The notes: generated by a model not told the origin, from the sequence alone. Shown: positions 54,898 to 64,000, numbered from the stretch's first letter. The stretch: 64,000 nt of DNA from Thermoanaerobacterium sp. CMT5567-10 (GCF_030534315.2 NZ_CP130558.2:1-64000); one strand, 5' to 3'. Translations and numbers: made by a program.

Positions 54898-56238
54898 ATG
54901 GCTTTTGAGAGTCTTACTGGAAAGCTTCAGGATATATTTAAAAAGCTTAGAGGTAAGGGGAAGTTAAGTGAAAAAGATGTAAAAGAAGCGATGAAAGAAG
55001 TCAAAATAGCACTTCTAGAAGCTGATGTCAATTTTAAAGTTGTTAAAGAATTTATAAATACTGTTACTGAAAAGTCTTTAGGACAAGAGGTAATGGAAAG
55101 CCTTACACCTGCGCAGCATGTCATAAAGATTGTCAATGATGAATTGACAGCTTTGATGGGCTCTAAAGAAAGCAAGATTAATTTCAGCGATAAGCCTCCG
55201 ACAATTATTATGATGGTTGGGTTGCAAGGTTCCGGTAAGACGACGACAAGTGGCAAACTTGCTAATTATTTAAAATCGAAAGGTAAAAATCCCATTCTTG
55301 TTGCATGTGATGTATATAGACCGGCAGCCATTAAACAGCTTCAAGTTGTCGGATCATCTATCAATGTACCGGTGTTTTCTATGGGTGACAAAACGACACC
55401 TGTTGATATTGCAAAAGGTGCTGTTGATTTTGCTAAAAACAACAATTATAATGTTGTAATAATTGATACGGCTGGAAGGCTTCATATCGATGAAGAGCTT
55501 ATGGATGAGCTTAAAAATATAAAAGATGCTGTAAATCCAAATGAGATACTTCTGGTTGTGGATGCGATGACTGGCCAAGATGTCGTCAATGTGGCAGAGT
55601 CATTCAACGAAAAGCTTGATATAGATGGCGTTATATTGACAAAACTGGACGGCGATACGAGAGGTGGTGCAGCATTATCAGTAAAGGCTGTTACACATAA
55701 GCCTATTAAATTTATAGCATCAGGAGAGAAGTTAACTGATATAGAAGTATTTCATCCCGACAGAATGGCATCAAGGATTTTGGGCATGGGCGATGTCCTA
55801 AGTTTAATTGAAAAAGCTCAGTCCCAAATAGATGAAAAAAAAGCATTAGAGCTTCAAAAAAAGATTTTAGATCAGCAGTTTTCTTTCGATGATTTCCTTG
55901 AGCAGTTACAAGGGCTGAAAAATATGGGCCCGATAGATCAACTGTTTTCTATGATACCTGGTGTAAATATGTCAAAATTAAAGGGTGTAAATGTAAGTGA
56001 TAAAGATATAAAAAGAATTGAAGCAATAATTCAATCAATGACTAAGGAAGAAAGGCAAAATCCTTCTATCATCAATGGCAGCAGAAAAAAAAGAATAGCT
56101 GCTGGTAGTGGCACATCAATTCAACAAGTAAATAGTCTGATAAAGCAGTTTGAACAGACTAAAAAAATGATGAAGCAGTTTACTGACTTAGGTAAAAGCA
56201 CGAAAATTGGCAAAAGAAGAATGCCATTTTTTAGATAA
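54898..56238 (+). CDS. ffh: Signal recognition particle protein Ffh
   Basis: GTPase subunit of the bacterial signal recognition particle, which carries membrane proteins to FtsY. In 446 residues: N domain (1-85), G domain with P-loop GLQGSGKTT (108-116), DTAGRLHIDEELM, TKLDGDTRGG, and the methionine-rich M domain (about 300-446) with FLEQLQGLKNMGPIDQLFSM and the RNA-binding GSGTSIQQVN. AGGAGG precedes the ATG. The 4.5S/SRP RNA gene was not seen in the window. Confidence 0.97.
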   Translation: MAFESLTGKLQDIFKKLRGKGKLSEKDVKEAMKEVKIALLEADVNFKVVKEFINTVTEKSLGQEVMESLTPAQHVIKIVNDELTALMGSKESKINFSDKPPTIIMMVGLQGSGKTTTSGKLANYLKSKGKNPILVACDVYRPAAIKQLQVVGSSINVPVFSMGDKTTPVDIAKGAVDFAKNNNYNVVIIDTAGRLHIDEELMDELKNIKDAVNPNEILLVVDAMTGQDVVNVAESFNEKLDIDGVILTKLDGDTRGGAALSVKAVTHKPIKFIASGEKLTDIEVFHPDRMASRILGMGDVLSLIEKAQSQIDEKKALELQKKILDQQFSFDDFLEQLQGLKNMGPIDQLFSMIPGVNMSKLKGVNVSDKDIKRIEAIIQSMTKEERQNPSIINGSRKKRIAAGSGTSIQQVNSLIKQFEQTKKMMKQFTDLGKSTKIGKRRMPFFR

Positions 56239-56268
56239 ATATTATTCACATAAGAAGGAGGTGATAAA

Positions 56269-56529
56269 GTGGCAGTTAGGATTAGGTTAAAAAGAATGGG
56301 AGCTAAAAAATCTCCATTTTATAGGTTTGTTGTGGCTGATTCAAGGTCTCCACGTGATGGTAGATTTATAGAGGAAATTGGCTATTATAATCCAGTATCA
56401 AATCCAAAAGAAATAAAAATTGATTCGGAAAAAGCTATAAAATGGTTAAAAGTTGGAGCACAGCCATCTGACACGGTTAGGGCTCTATTCAAAAAAGAAG
56501 GTATATTTGATAAAATCAATAATAATTAA
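56269..56529 (+). CDS. rpsP: 30S ribosomal protein S16
   Basis: Small-subunit assembly protein of 86 residues starting [19 protein letters not shown], then [22 protein letters not shown] start at 56269, six bases after AAGGAGG. It begins the conserved run rpsP-khpA-rimM-trmD-rplS. Confidence 0.97.
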   Translation: MAVRIRLKRMGAKKSPFYRFVVADSRSPRDGRFIEEIGYYNPVSNPKEIKIDSEKAIKWLKVGAQPSDTVRALFKKEGIFDKINNN

Positions 56530-56555
56530 AATCTCTGTTTAGGAAGGGATAATCT

Positions 56556-56783
56556 ATGGGCGAATTGGTAAAGTTCATTGCAAAATCTCTTGTTGACAAT
56601 CCTGATGCAGTGCAGATTAATGAAATCGAAGGAGAGCAGTCGATTATCATAGAGCTAAAAGTTGCACCAGAAGACATGGGAAAAGTTATTGGAAAACAAG
56701 GGAGAATTGCAAAAGCCATTAGAACAGTTGTTAAAGCGGCTGCGACAAAGGAAAAGAAGCGGGTTGTTGTAGAAATAATTTAG
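56556..56783 (+). CDS. khpA: KH-domain RNA-binding protein KhpA (YlqC)
   Basis: A 75-residue single KH domain with the RNA-contact loop GKQGR (GxxG type) in GKVIGKQGRIAKAIR. KhpA pairs with KhpB (Jag) in related bacteria and binds small RNAs and mRNAs. Position between rpsP and rimM is standard. GGAAGGG precedes the ATG. Confidence 0.95.
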   Translation: MGELVKFIAKSLVDNPDAVQINEIEGEQSIIIELKVAPEDMGKVIGKQGRIAKAIRTVVKAAATKEKKRVVVEII

Positions 56784-56792
56784 GTGATTTTC

Positions 56793-57293
56793 ATGGATGA
56801 TTATTTATCCGTAGGTAAGATAACATCTGCATACGGTGTAAATGGAGAAGTAAAAGTTTTTCCTCTTACAGATCATTTAGATAGATTTTATGATTTGGAC
56901 TATGTATATATATTTGAGGAAACAGGTAAAGCTTCTTTAAACATCGAATCAGTCAGGTTTATAAAAAATCTTGTGATTGTGAAATTTAAAGAAATAAATG
57001 ATAGAAATGAAGCAGAAAAATTAAGAGGCAAGTTGATAAAGATAACAAGAGACAATGCTGTAAAGCTGGATGATGATGAATATTTTATCAAAGACTTGCT
57101 AAACATGAAAGTATATACAGACGATCAAAAAGAGCTAGGCATATTAAAGGATGTATTAAAAACCGGTGCAAATGATGTATATGTTGTGAAAACAGATGAT
57201 AGAGATATTTTGATACCTGCCATAAAAGGTGTAATAAAAAAGGTTGATATTAAAGAACGTAAAATGACAGTCCACCTTTTGGAGGGACTATAA
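56793..57293 (+). CDS. rimM: Ribosome maturation factor RimM
   Basis: Binds S19 in the 30S head during assembly. The 166-residue protein has the two beta-barrel RimM domains: LSVGKITSAYGVNGEVKV at the start, and YFIKDLLNMKVYTDD with DILIPAIKGVIKKVD in the second half. ATG 56793 was chosen; AGGTG just upstream lies in the first codons of a longer frame starting with GTG at 56784. Its stop shares one base with the trmD start. Confidence 0.94.
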   Translation: MDDYLSVGKITSAYGVNGEVKVFPLTDHLDRFYDLDYVYIFEETGKASLNIESVRFIKNLVIVKFKEINDRNEAEKLRGKLIKITRDNAVKLDDDEYFIKDLLNMKVYTDDQKELGILKDVLKTGANDVYVVKTDDRDILIPAIKGVIKKVDIKERKMTVHLLEGL

Positions 57294-58021
57294 TGATATT
57301 CAATGTTTTGACGATTTTCCCTGATATGTTTGAAGGAATACTTAGGAATAGCATTTTAAAAAGGGCTATTGAAAGAGATTTGATTAAAGTAAATTTGGTT
57401 AATATCAGGGACTATTCAAAAGATAGACATAAAAAAACGGATGATTATCCATATGGTGGCGGGTATGGCATGGTTATGATGGTTCAACCAATATACGATG
57501 CAATTAATGCTGTCAAATCATCAAAAAATATACCGGTTTATTATATGGGACCTAAGGGGAAAAAATTTGATCAGAAAAAAGCTGTAGAAATTTCAAGATA
57601 TGATGAAATAATACTATTGTGTGGACATTACGAAGGAATTGACGAGAGGGCGTACTCAGTGATTGATGAAGAGATATCAATGGGAGATTTCATCATGACT
57701 GGTGGCGAAATAGCTGCAATGGCAGTTATTGATTCTGTATCAAGGTTGATACACGGTGTTTTGCCACAAGATGAAAGTTTTATGGATGAGTCTTTCTATA
57801 ACGGTTTACTAGAATATCCTCAATATACGCGACCAGAAAATTTTAACGGTATGGAAGTGCCTAAAGTGTTACTGTCTGGTAATCATGCGGAGATAGCTAA
57901 ATGGAGAAGACAGAAGTCTTTAGAACTTACGTTAAATTTACGCCCTGATCTCTTGGATAAGAAATATTTAACCAAACAAGATATAGATTATCTTATGCAA
58001 ATAGGGTATTCAGATATTTGA
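57293..58021 (+). CDS. trmD: tRNA (guanine-37-N1)-methyltransferase TrmD
   Basis: Adds the m1G37 mark that prevents frameshifting. The 242-residue SPOUT-family protein shows the knot region: [26 protein letters not shown], and [16 protein letters not shown], then [14 protein letters not shown]. All positions known to hold SAM and tRNA are present. It begins one base before the end of rimM and is followed by rplS. Confidence 0.97.
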   Translation: MIFNVLTIFPDMFEGILRNSILKRAIERDLIKVNLVNIRDYSKDRHKKTDDYPYGGGYGMVMMVQPIYDAINAVKSSKNIPVYYMGPKGKKFDQKKAVEISRYDEIILLCGHYEGIDERAYSVIDEEISMGDFIMTGGEIAAMAVIDSVSRLIHGVLPQDESFMDESFYNGLLEYPQYTRPENFNGMEVPKVLLSGNHAEIAKWRRQKSLELTLNLRPDLLDKKYLTKQDIDYLMQIGYSDI

Positions 58022-58035
58022 AAGGAGGGGAAAAA

Positions 58036-58374
58036 ATGAATTTGATTGATATTGTTGAAAAAGAACAATTGAGAGAAGTACCTCAGTTTAATGTAGGAGA
58101 TACTGTAAGAGTACATTATAAAGTTATTGAAGGTGACAAGGAAAGGATACAGGTCTTTGAAGGAGTTGTGATTAAAAGAAGCGGTGGCTCACTGAGAGAG
58201 AATTTTACTGTAAGACGTATTTCTTATGGTGTTGGTGTAGAAAGAACATTTCCACTTCACTCACCTAGAATTGAAAAGATAGAAGTAGTAAGAAAAGGTA
58301 AAGTAAGAAGAGCTAAACTTTATTATGTAAGAGACAGAGTTGGTAAGGCTGCTAAAATTAAAGAGAAAAAGTAG
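58036..58374 (+). CDS. rplS: 50S ribosomal protein L19
   Basis: Large-subunit protein at the 30S interface, 112 residues. It has [32 protein letters not shown] and the end [20 protein letters not shown]-like tail. ATG 58036 is six bases after GGAGGGG. It ends the rpsP to rplS run and is followed by a terminator. Confidence 0.96.
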   Translation: MNLIDIVEKEQLREVPQFNVGDTVRVHYKVIEGDKERIQVFEGVVIKRSGGSLRENFTVRRISYGVGVERTFPLHSPRIEKIEVVRKGKVRRAKLYYVRDRVGKAAKIKEKK

Positions 58375-58398
58375 AGGGGACTTGATTAGTCCCTTTTT
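58375..58398 (+). terminator. Terminator after rplS
   Basis: GGGACT (58377-58382), loop TGATT, AGTCCC (58388-58393), then five T. The pairing can extend by two G-T/A-T pairs. Confidence 0.8.
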
Positions 58399-58416
58399 CA
58401 ATATATGGAGGAACTT

Positions 58417-59253
58417 ATGTATCAATGGTATCCAGGCCATATGGCAAAAACGAAGCGTTTAATTGAAGAAAATTTAAAAATTGCTGATATTGTGTATGAA
58501 TTAGTTGATGCAAGAATTCCTAAAAGTAGCAGAAACCCACTTATAGATGAATTGGTTAAAAATAAAAAACGAATTATTCTGCTTAATAAATCCGACTTAT
58601 CTGATTCTGCTGTTAATAAAATGTGGAATGAATATTTTAAAAAGCTAGGTATTGCAAGCCTTAATATAAATTCATTGAATAGCAGCAGTATTAAAGAAAT
58701 ATATGAATTGACTTTAAAAGAATGTAGCAATATAATAGATAGAAAAAGACAAAAAGGGATAAAGGCCAAATTAAGGGCAATGATAGTGGGTATACCTAAT
58801 GTGGGCAAATCAACACTTATAAATTCACTATCAAAAACAAAAAGTGCAAAGACAGGAAATAAACCAGGAGTAACAAAAACAAAACAGTGGATACGGACTC
58901 CTTATTTTGATTTGTTGGACACGCCTGGAATACTGTGGCCAAAATTTGAAGATGAGCATGTTGGAATCATGCTGGCATTGACAGCTGCAATTAAAGATGA
59001 ACTGTTGAACCATGAAGAATTGGCATTTAGTTTACTAAAAATTTTAAAACAAGAGTATCCAGAGCTCTTGATGCAAAGATATAAGATTCAAAATATTGAC
59101 ATTGATTTGTATGACTTATTAAGAGAAATAGGCAAAATGAGAGGCTGTTTGTCATCTGGTGGGCATATTGATACCGAGCGTACATCAAAAATTATTGTAG
59201 AAGATTTTCGCACAGGCAAACTTGGTAAGATATCTCTGGAAAGGCCTGATTAG
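58417..59253 (+). CDS. rbgA: Ribosome biogenesis GTPase YlqF/RbgA
   Basis: Circularly permuted GTPase needed for a late step of 50S assembly. The 278-residue protein has WYPGHMAKTKR at the start, G4 LLNKSD before G1 GIPNVGKST, then G3 DTPGILWPKF. ATG 58417 follows GGAGG; an earlier ATG at 58405 lies in that site. In many Firmicutes it is followed directly by rnhB and yraN; here comM follows, and rnhB-yraN are found inverted 3 kb away. Confidence 0.94.
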   Translation: MYQWYPGHMAKTKRLIEENLKIADIVYELVDARIPKSSRNPLIDELVKNKKRIILLNKSDLSDSAVNKMWNEYFKKLGIASLNINSLNSSSIKEIYELTLKECSNIIDRKRQKGIKAKLRAMIVGIPNVGKSTLINSLSKTKSAKTGNKPGVTKTKQWIRTPYFDLLDTPGILWPKFEDEHVGIMLALTAAIKDELLNHEELAFSLLKILKQEYPELLMQRYKIQNIDIDLYDLLREIGKMRGCLSSGGHIDTERTSKIIVEDFRTGKLGKISLERPD

Positions 59254-59263
59254 GGGGATTTTG

Positions 59264-60796
59264 ATGCTATCTATAACAAAAAGCATGGCAATCATGGGCA
59301 TCGATGGATATATAGTAGATGTGGAAGTTGATATATCCAATGGACTTCCGTCATTTGATATTGTTGGACTGGGAGATACAGAAATAAAAGAGTCAAGAGA
59401 TAGGGTAAGAGCTGCCATAAAAAATAGCGGTTATGAATTTCCAGTAGAAAAAATCACTGTTAATTTAGCGCCTGCAAACACAAAAAAAGAAGGTACATCA
59501 TTTGATTTGCCCATTGCTATAGGTATACTTATCTGTACAGGGCAAGTGAAACCTGTTGGTAGTGATACGGTTTTGCTGGGAGAGCTATCACTTGATGGCT
59601 CTTTAAGACCTATAAAAGGTGCTTTACCTATGGCAATGGATGCAAGGTTATATGGAGTAAAAAGGATAATCTTACCTTGTAACAATGCAAAAGAAGCTGC
59701 TGTAACAAAAGAAATTCAGGTGATACCCGTAAAATCATTAAATGATGTAGTTGAATACATTAATGGTACAAAATCAATTGATCAAGTTAGAATAGATGTT
59801 GAAGAATACTTTAAAAGAGAAAAGTATGATATAGATTTTTCTGACGTAAAGGGGCAGGAAAATGTAAAAAGAGCTTTCGAAATAGCTGCTGCTGGTGGGC
59901 ATAATATTATGTTGGTAGGACCTCCAGGCTCAGGAAAGACTATGCTGGCAAGAAGATTTCCAACAATACTACCTGAAATGACTTTAGAAGAGGCTTTAGA
60001 GGTGACAAAGATACATAGTATAGCAGGGACACTGCCTGAAAATGCATCATTAATAACAAATAGGGTTTTTCGTGCACCTCACCATACGATTTCAACTGTT
60101 TCGTTAATTGGTGGTGGTAGGATTCCAAAACCTGGTGAAGTTTCATTGGCACATTATGGCGTTTTATTTCTTGATGAATTTCCTGAGTTTAGAAGGGATG
60201 CTATAGAAGCACTTAGACAGCCGCTAGAAGATGAGTTTGTAACAATATCAAGAGTAAATGCAACTTTTACATACCCTGCTAAGGTAATTCTAATTATCGC
60301 ATTAAATCCATGTCCCTGTGGCTATCTAGGTGATTCAACGCACGAGTGTAGGTGCACGCCAAATGAAATAAGGCGCTATCAAAATAAGATTTCAGGTCCA
60401 CTTCTTGATAGGATTGATTTGCATGTGGAAGTGAACCGCGTCGACAAACAGAAGTATTTTGAAGATGATAAAAGCATTGAAACATCAGAAGTAATAAGAG
60501 ATAGAGTAAAAAAAGCAAGGGAGATACAATTGCAAAGATATCGTGGAAGTGGTATATTTTTCAATTCTCAGTTAAAGAATAATATGATAAAAAAGTATAT
60601 AAAACTTGATGAAAAAACGACGGAAATGATTAAAGATTACTTTGACAAGCTCGGTCTAAGTGCCAGAGCATATAATAAAATAATAAAAGTTGCCAGAACA
60701 ATTGCGGATCTGGATGGAAGTACTGATGTTAAATATGAACATGTGGCAGAAGCATTTCAATACAGGAATTTAAGCAATAAATATATAAGCAATTAA
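59264..60796 (+). CDS. comM: ComM/YifB family Mg-chelatase-like ATPase
   Basis: A 510-residue AAA+ protein whose homologue ComM moves branches during integration of incoming DNA in transformation. N-terminal Lon-like domain (KSMAIMGIDGYIVDVEVD, FDIVGLGDTEIKESRDRV), then the ATPase with Walker A GPPGSGKTM, FRAPHHTIS, LDEFPEF and ALNPCPCG with a cysteine pair (CRC). ATG 59264 follows GGGGGA. DprA, another transformation protein, is encoded 2 kb downstream, so the two may once have been one unit. Confidence 0.92.
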   Translation: MLSITKSMAIMGIDGYIVDVEVDISNGLPSFDIVGLGDTEIKESRDRVRAAIKNSGYEFPVEKITVNLAPANTKKEGTSFDLPIAIGILICTGQVKPVGSDTVLLGELSLDGSLRPIKGALPMAMDARLYGVKRIILPCNNAKEAAVTKEIQVIPVKSLNDVVEYINGTKSIDQVRIDVEEYFKREKYDIDFSDVKGQENVKRAFEIAAAGGHNIMLVGPPGSGKTMLARRFPTILPEMTLEEALEVTKIHSIAGTLPENASLITNRVFRAPHHTISTVSLIGGGRIPKPGEVSLAHYGVLFLDEFPEFRRDAIEALRQPLEDEFVTISRVNATFTYPAKVILIIALNPCPCGYLGDSTHECRCTPNEIRRYQNKISGPLLDRIDLHVEVNRVDKQKYFEDDKSIETSEVIRDRVKKAREIQLQRYRGSGIFFNSQLKNNMIKKYIKLDEKTTEMIKDYFDKLGLSARAYNKIIKVARTIADLDGSTDVKYEHVAEAFQYRNLSNKYISN

Positions 60797-60814
60797 AACG
60801 AAGAGGTGTGATAT

Positions 60815-61798
60815 ATGAAGAGAGTTTTTTCAGGTGTACAACCAACAGGTGATATCCATATAGGCAATTACCTCGGTGCAATGAGGCAATTTGTAAGGCT
60901 TCAAAATGATTATAGCTGTTTATTTTGCATTGTTGATCTACATGCATTAACCGTTCCGCAGGATCCAGAAACTTTAAGAAAAAAATCTATAGAATTGGCG
61001 GGTCTTTATCTTGCTATAGGTCTTGATCCTAAAAAAGTAATCATATTTGTACAATCACATGTTCCAGAACATCCAGAGCTTGCATGGCTGCTTCAATGCA
61101 TGACGTATTTCGGCGAATTAGGCAGAATGACGCAATTTAAAGATAAAAGTAAAGGAAAAGAAGCCGTCTCAGTTGGCTTATTCACATATCCAGATTTGAT
61201 GGCTGCTGATATATTGTTATATGATACAAATTTTGTGCCTGTCGGCAATGACCAAAAACAGCATTTGGAGCTAACTAGAGATATAGCTATAAGGTTTAAT
61301 AACAGATTTGGTGAAACTTTTGTGGTGCCAGAGCCGATGATTTTGAAGACAGGTTCGAGAATAATGAGCTTGACTGAACCTGATAAGAAGATGAGCAAAA
61401 GCAGTGAAAATCAATACAGCAAAATAAACCTATTAGATGAACCTTCTCAAATCAAGAAAAAGATCATGAGGGCAGTAACTGATTCAGAAAATGTAATAAG
61501 ATATGACCCGGAAAATAAGCCTGGCTTAAGCAACTTATTAACGTTGTACAGCTCATTTACAGATATAAGCGTTGAAGATGCGGAAGCGAGATTTAAAGGA
61601 CAAGGATACGGCACATTAAAAAAAGAACTGGCAGACGTAATAGTAGAGAGGCTTTCTAAAATTCAGAATAATTACAAGAATTTAGATTTAAATTATATTA
61701 ACGAAGTTTTAAAAGAAGGAGCTGAAAAGGCCAGCGGTATAGCAAAGGTTACTATAGAAAAAGTCAAGGATAAAATGGGACTATTGCCTATAAAGTAA
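60815..61798 (+). CDS. trpS: Tryptophanyl-tRNA synthetase
   Basis: Class I synthetase that charges tRNA-Trp. The 327-residue protein has SGVQPTGDIHIGNYLGAM with the HIGN motif (about 15-18) and KKMSKSSENQY with KMSKS (about 193-197). It has no T-box leader: only 18 bases separate it from comM, and no Trp-specific structure is seen, so regulation must come from the comM promoter or not at all. Its end overlaps yraN on the other strand by 11 bases. Confidence 0.95.
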   Translation: MKRVFSGVQPTGDIHIGNYLGAMRQFVRLQNDYSCLFCIVDLHALTVPQDPETLRKKSIELAGLYLAIGLDPKKVIIFVQSHVPEHPELAWLLQCMTYFGELGRMTQFKDKSKGKEAVSVGLFTYPDLMAADILLYDTNFVPVGNDQKQHLELTRDIAIRFNNRFGETFVVPEPMILKTGSRIMSLTEPDKKMSKSSENQYSKINLLDEPSQIKKKIMRAVTDSENVIRYDPENKPGLSNLLTLYSSFTDISVEDAEARFKGQGYGTLKKELADVIVERLSKIQNNYKNLDLNYINEVLKEGAEKASGIAKVTIEKVKDKMGLLPIK

Positions 61799-62156
61799 AA
61801 GCATTCTTGATATGATTTAAATTATTTAGTTTGAATGTTTTTGGATCGATTAATATTTCAATGACATCAAATCTAGATAAATAATTTGAGTATTTTTTAT
61901 TATACGATAAAAAAGTTTCTGCTACTTTTATTATTTTATTTTTTTTGTAGTAATTTACTGCTTCTTTCGGATAGCCAAATTTTGTAGAAGTTCTAGTCTT
62001 AACTTCTACAAAGATTAGGCTATTTTTATTAAGAGCTATTATATCAATCTCTCCAATAGGACATCTAAAATTTTTACTAACAACGGCATATCCAGATTTC
62101 AACAGATATTTTTCTGCAATGCTCTCTCCTAGATTACCTAATATTTTGTTATTCAT
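61788..62156 (-). CDS. YraN/UPF0102 family endonuclease-like protein
   Basis: A 122-residue protein with the restriction-nuclease fold of YraN: LGNLGESIAEKYLLKSGY, GEIDIIALNKNSLIFVEVK (acidic/Lys active site) and RTSTKFGYPKEAV. Its role is unknown; homologues lie near rnhB, comM and dprA and may help DNA processing. It is on the minus strand downstream of rnhB with a four-base overlap, convergent with trpS with no terminator between. Confidence 0.93.
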   Translation of the reverse strand: MNNKILGNLGESIAEKYLLKSGYAVVSKNFRCPIGEIDIIALNKNSLIFVEVKTRTSTKFGYPKEAVNYYKKNKIIKVAETFLSYNKKYSNYLSRFDVIEILIDPKTFKLNNLNHIKNAFTL

Positions 62157-62890
62157 ATATTCGATTCTCCTATTATCTTTTTTAAAAATGTTTTTCTATG
62201 TATTGGGCACGGGCCGTATTTTTTTATCGCTTCAATATGTTCCTTTGTTCCATATCCTTTATTTTTTCCAAAACCATATTGTGGATATAATTCATCATAT
62301 TTTTTCATCAAGTTGTCTCTTTCTACTTTTGCTATAATAGAAGCTGCAGCGATAGAAATACTTTTCATATCACCTTTTATAATAGGCTTTTGCATTATTT
62401 CTATATTTGGTATTTTTACAGCATCAATTAATAAACAGTCAATTTCTACATCAATTTTTGAGATAGCGATTCTCATGGCTTCATAAGTCGAATTCAATAT
62501 ATTGACGCTGTCTATGTATTCATTATTGATTATTCCTATTCCATAAGCGATGGCATTTCTTTTAATAACTTCTGACAATAATTCTCTTTTTTCTTCTCTC
62601 AATTTTTTTGAATCATTAATATCCGGTATAAATACGTCTTTAGGAAGTACAACACATCCAGCAACGACAGGTCCAGCTAATGGTCCTCTGCCGACCTCGT
62701 CTACACCACCTATTACTTTATAACTTGATTTGTAAAGTTCTCTTTCATATTGTGTCAAATTCTCTATTCTTAACATTTCTTTATTAAACCATTTTAAAGC
62801 ATTATCATTTAATTTTAAACCATCAATGTTCAAACCGTGATTGTATATATGTTCTTTTAAATCTTTTATGTTTAATGACTGTTGAGACAT
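62153..62890 (-). CDS. rnhB: Ribonuclease HII
   Basis: Removes ribonucleotides from DNA and RNA primers. The 245-residue protein has the family segment GVDEVGRGPLAGPVV with catalytic Asp-Glu, DSKKLREEKRELL, LLIDAVKIPN and KVERDNLMKKYDELYPQYGF. I chose the ATG at 62890, which follows GGGTGATAAA on the minus strand; a TTG ten codons earlier has no such site. About 65 extra N-terminal residues before GVDEVGRG are longer than the E. coli enzyme but usual in Firmicutes. It is the first gene of the inverted rnhB-yraN pair. Confidence 0.94.
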   Translation of the reverse strand: MSQQSLNIKDLKEHIYNHGLNIDGLKLNDNALKWFNKEMLRIENLTQYERELYKSSYKVIGGVDEVGRGPLAGPVVAGCVVLPKDVFIPDINDSKKLREEKRELLSEVIKRNAIAYGIGIINNEYIDSVNILNSTYEAMRIAISKIDVEIDCLLIDAVKIPNIEIMQKPIIKGDMKSISIAAASIIAKVERDNLMKKYDELYPQYGFGKNKGYGTKEHIEAIKKYGPCPIHRKTFLKKIIGESNI

Positions 62891-63002
62891 TTTATCACCC
62901 AACTTATTCTTATTCGACAAAAATATATAAAATACCTTCTTTTATTTTTTGCTTTTTATTATTATAATGATAATGTTTAAATATTTAATTTGGGGTGTAA
63001 TA

Positions 63003-64000
63003 ATGGATAAAAACAAAATCTACTCTATATGGCTTAGTTCAGTCAACAGTGTAGGTACAAAGACTTATAAGAAGCTGATAGATTACTTTGAAAGCGCAGA
63101 AAATGTCTATAAATCTGATAATGAAGAGCTGAAAAATGTCGTTAATAATATCAGGGTGTATAAAAACATATTAGATGCAAAGAAAATAAACCCTTATGCA
63201 TACGCTGAAAGATTAAATAAAGAAAAAGTAAAAGCTTTATTGATAGATGACAATGAATATCCTAAATTATTAAGAGAGATATATGATGCTCCGCAAGTTT
63301 TATATGTAAAAGGTGATATTAGAGAATCTGATGATATATCAATGGCAATAGTTGGCTCTAGAAATGCCACATCATATGGAAGATCAGTATCAGAAAAACT
63401 TTCTTATGAATTATCGAAACATGGATTTACAATAGTAAGTGGAATGGCTAGAGGAATTGACAGTCTAGCGCATAAAGGAGCAATCAAAGCAGGTGGTAGA
63501 ACTATAGCTGTACTAGGATGTGGAGTAAATATAGTATATCCAGAAGAAAATAAGAGATTGATGGAATATATAATTTCAAATGGAGCAGTTGTGTCGGAAT
63601 ATCCACTCGATTATCTTCCTATTGCCGGGAATTTTCCTGCGAGAAACAGGATAATAAGCGGATTGTCTTTAGGAGTTGTAGTAGTTGAAGCAGGGGTCAA
63701 AAGCGGATCGCTGATTACTGCAAAGTTTGCTTTAGAACAAGGAAGAGACGTATTTGCGGTACCCGGTTTTATTACCAGTGCTTATAGCAAAGGAACAAAT
63801 GAATTAATCAAACAGGGTGCAAAATTGGTGACGAGTAGCAGTGACATACTTGAGGAATATAATTTTAGAGAAGATATAAAAGTGAGAATAAATGATCAAT
63901 TGATTAATACACTAAGCAGTGAAGAGAAAAAATTATACATGGCGATAGTAGATTGCCCAAGGGATATAGAAGAATTAGTTGAAATAATGAAATTTCCTGT
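63003..64000 (+). CDS. dprA: DNA-processing protein DprA, 5' part
   Basis: The frame from ATG 63003 is open to the window end, giving 332 residues; the stop lies outside. DprA binds single-stranded DNA taken up by the cell and loads RecA. It has an N-terminal helix-hairpin domain (SSVNSVGTKTYKKLI), then the Rossmann-like core: MAIVGSRNATSYGR, IVSGMARGIDSLAHKGA, GGRTIAVLGCGVNIVYP, FPARNRIISGLS and VVVVEAGVKSGSLITAKFA. TGGGGTG-like sequence precedes the ATG. A TATAAT at 62963-62968 is a possible -10. Confidence 0.95.
   Translation, partial: MDKNKIYSIWLSSVNSVGTKTYKKLIDYFESAENVYKSDNEELKNVVNNIRVYKNILDAKKINPYAYAERLNKEKVKALLIDDNEYPKLLREIYDAPQVLYVKGDIRESDDISMAIVGSRNATSYGRSVSEKLSYELSKHGFTIVSGMARGIDSLAHKGAIKAGGRTIAVLGCGVNIVYPEENKRLMEYIISNGAVVSEYPLDYLPIAGNFPARNRIISGLSLGVVVVEAGVKSGSLITAKFALEQGRDVFAVPGFITSAYSKGTNELIKQGAKLVTSSSDILEEYNFREDIKVRINDQLINTLSSEEKKLYMAIVDCPRDIEELVEIMKFP

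Noticed and set aside
60797-60814. T-box leader for trpS
   Set aside because: Only 18 bases separate it from comM, too short for a T-box.
1-64000. tRNA, rRNA and SRP RNA genes
   Set aside because: No cloverleaf, rRNA or SRP RNA sequence was recognised on either strand by eye; a covariance-model scan would be needed to exclude them fully.

Overview
The window is a 64 kb piece of an AT-rich, spore-forming Firmicutes chromosome. Gene content and order (priA-def-fmt ... rpmB-asp23-fakA-recG, fapR-plsX-fab genes, rnc-smc-ftsY-ylxM-ffh-rpsP-trmD-rplS-rbgA), several sporulation genes (spoVM, spoVS, ylbJ, three alpha/beta SASP genes) and the pta-ackA pair point to an anaerobic clostridial lineage. 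Thermoanaerobacterium or a close relative is my best guess, from general resemblance only. Nearly all genes lie on the + strand. The exceptions are rpmB, the tmcAL-ylbJ pair and the rnhB-yraN pair.

Layout. 1-11271: the end of priA, then def, fmt, a DUF116 protein, a membrane metallopeptidase, rsmB, rlmN, the PP2C phosphatase/PASTA kinase pair, rsgA, rpe, thiN, a small membrane protein and the 30-codon spoVM. 11299-16613: rpmB (minus strand), then asp23, fakA, recG and a DegV/FakB-type protein. 16686-17780: three tandem SASP genes on a 397-bp repeat. 17957-24264: rsmD, coaD, a coiled-coil protein, ylbJ and tmcAL (minus), pta-ackA. 24329-31887: yceD-rpmF, then a complete type II fatty-acid synthesis cluster under the FapR repressor gene. 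31901-38632: rnc, a radical SAM gene, spoVS with a sigma-H promoter, smc, ftsY. 54517-64000: ylxM-ffh-rpsP-khpA-rimM-trmD-rplS-rbgA-comM-trpS, the inverted rnhB-yraN pair, and the start of dprA.

The accessory region is 38633-54420, inserted between ftsY and ylxM-ffh. It begins with a remnant of an unrelated gene. Next come an ECF sigma factor, a membrane-anchored LolA/RseB-like protein (probable anti-sigma), four large FtsX/MacB-type permeases of two families (A and B), their LolD/MacB-type ATPases, and several gene fragments. Matching ECF-type promoters (TGAGAC-N16-CGTC and TGAGTC-N16-CGTC) lie before the sigma gene and before the first permease. The simplest reading is that one ECF switch controls itself and the transporter array, perhaps as a cell-envelope stress or peptide-resistance module.

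The array shows tandem duplication with lopsided decay. In the left half, permease A1 has a one-base frameshift and the ATPase after B1 has lost 133 codons, including Walker A. In the right half, B2 plus ATPase and A2 plus ATPase are intact. A subtilisin fragment, a 45-base copy of the B1 gene tail and the 3' end of an exporter ATPase mark the recombination joints.

All assignments come from reading the sequence. No database search or folding program was run, and residue positions are hand counts.
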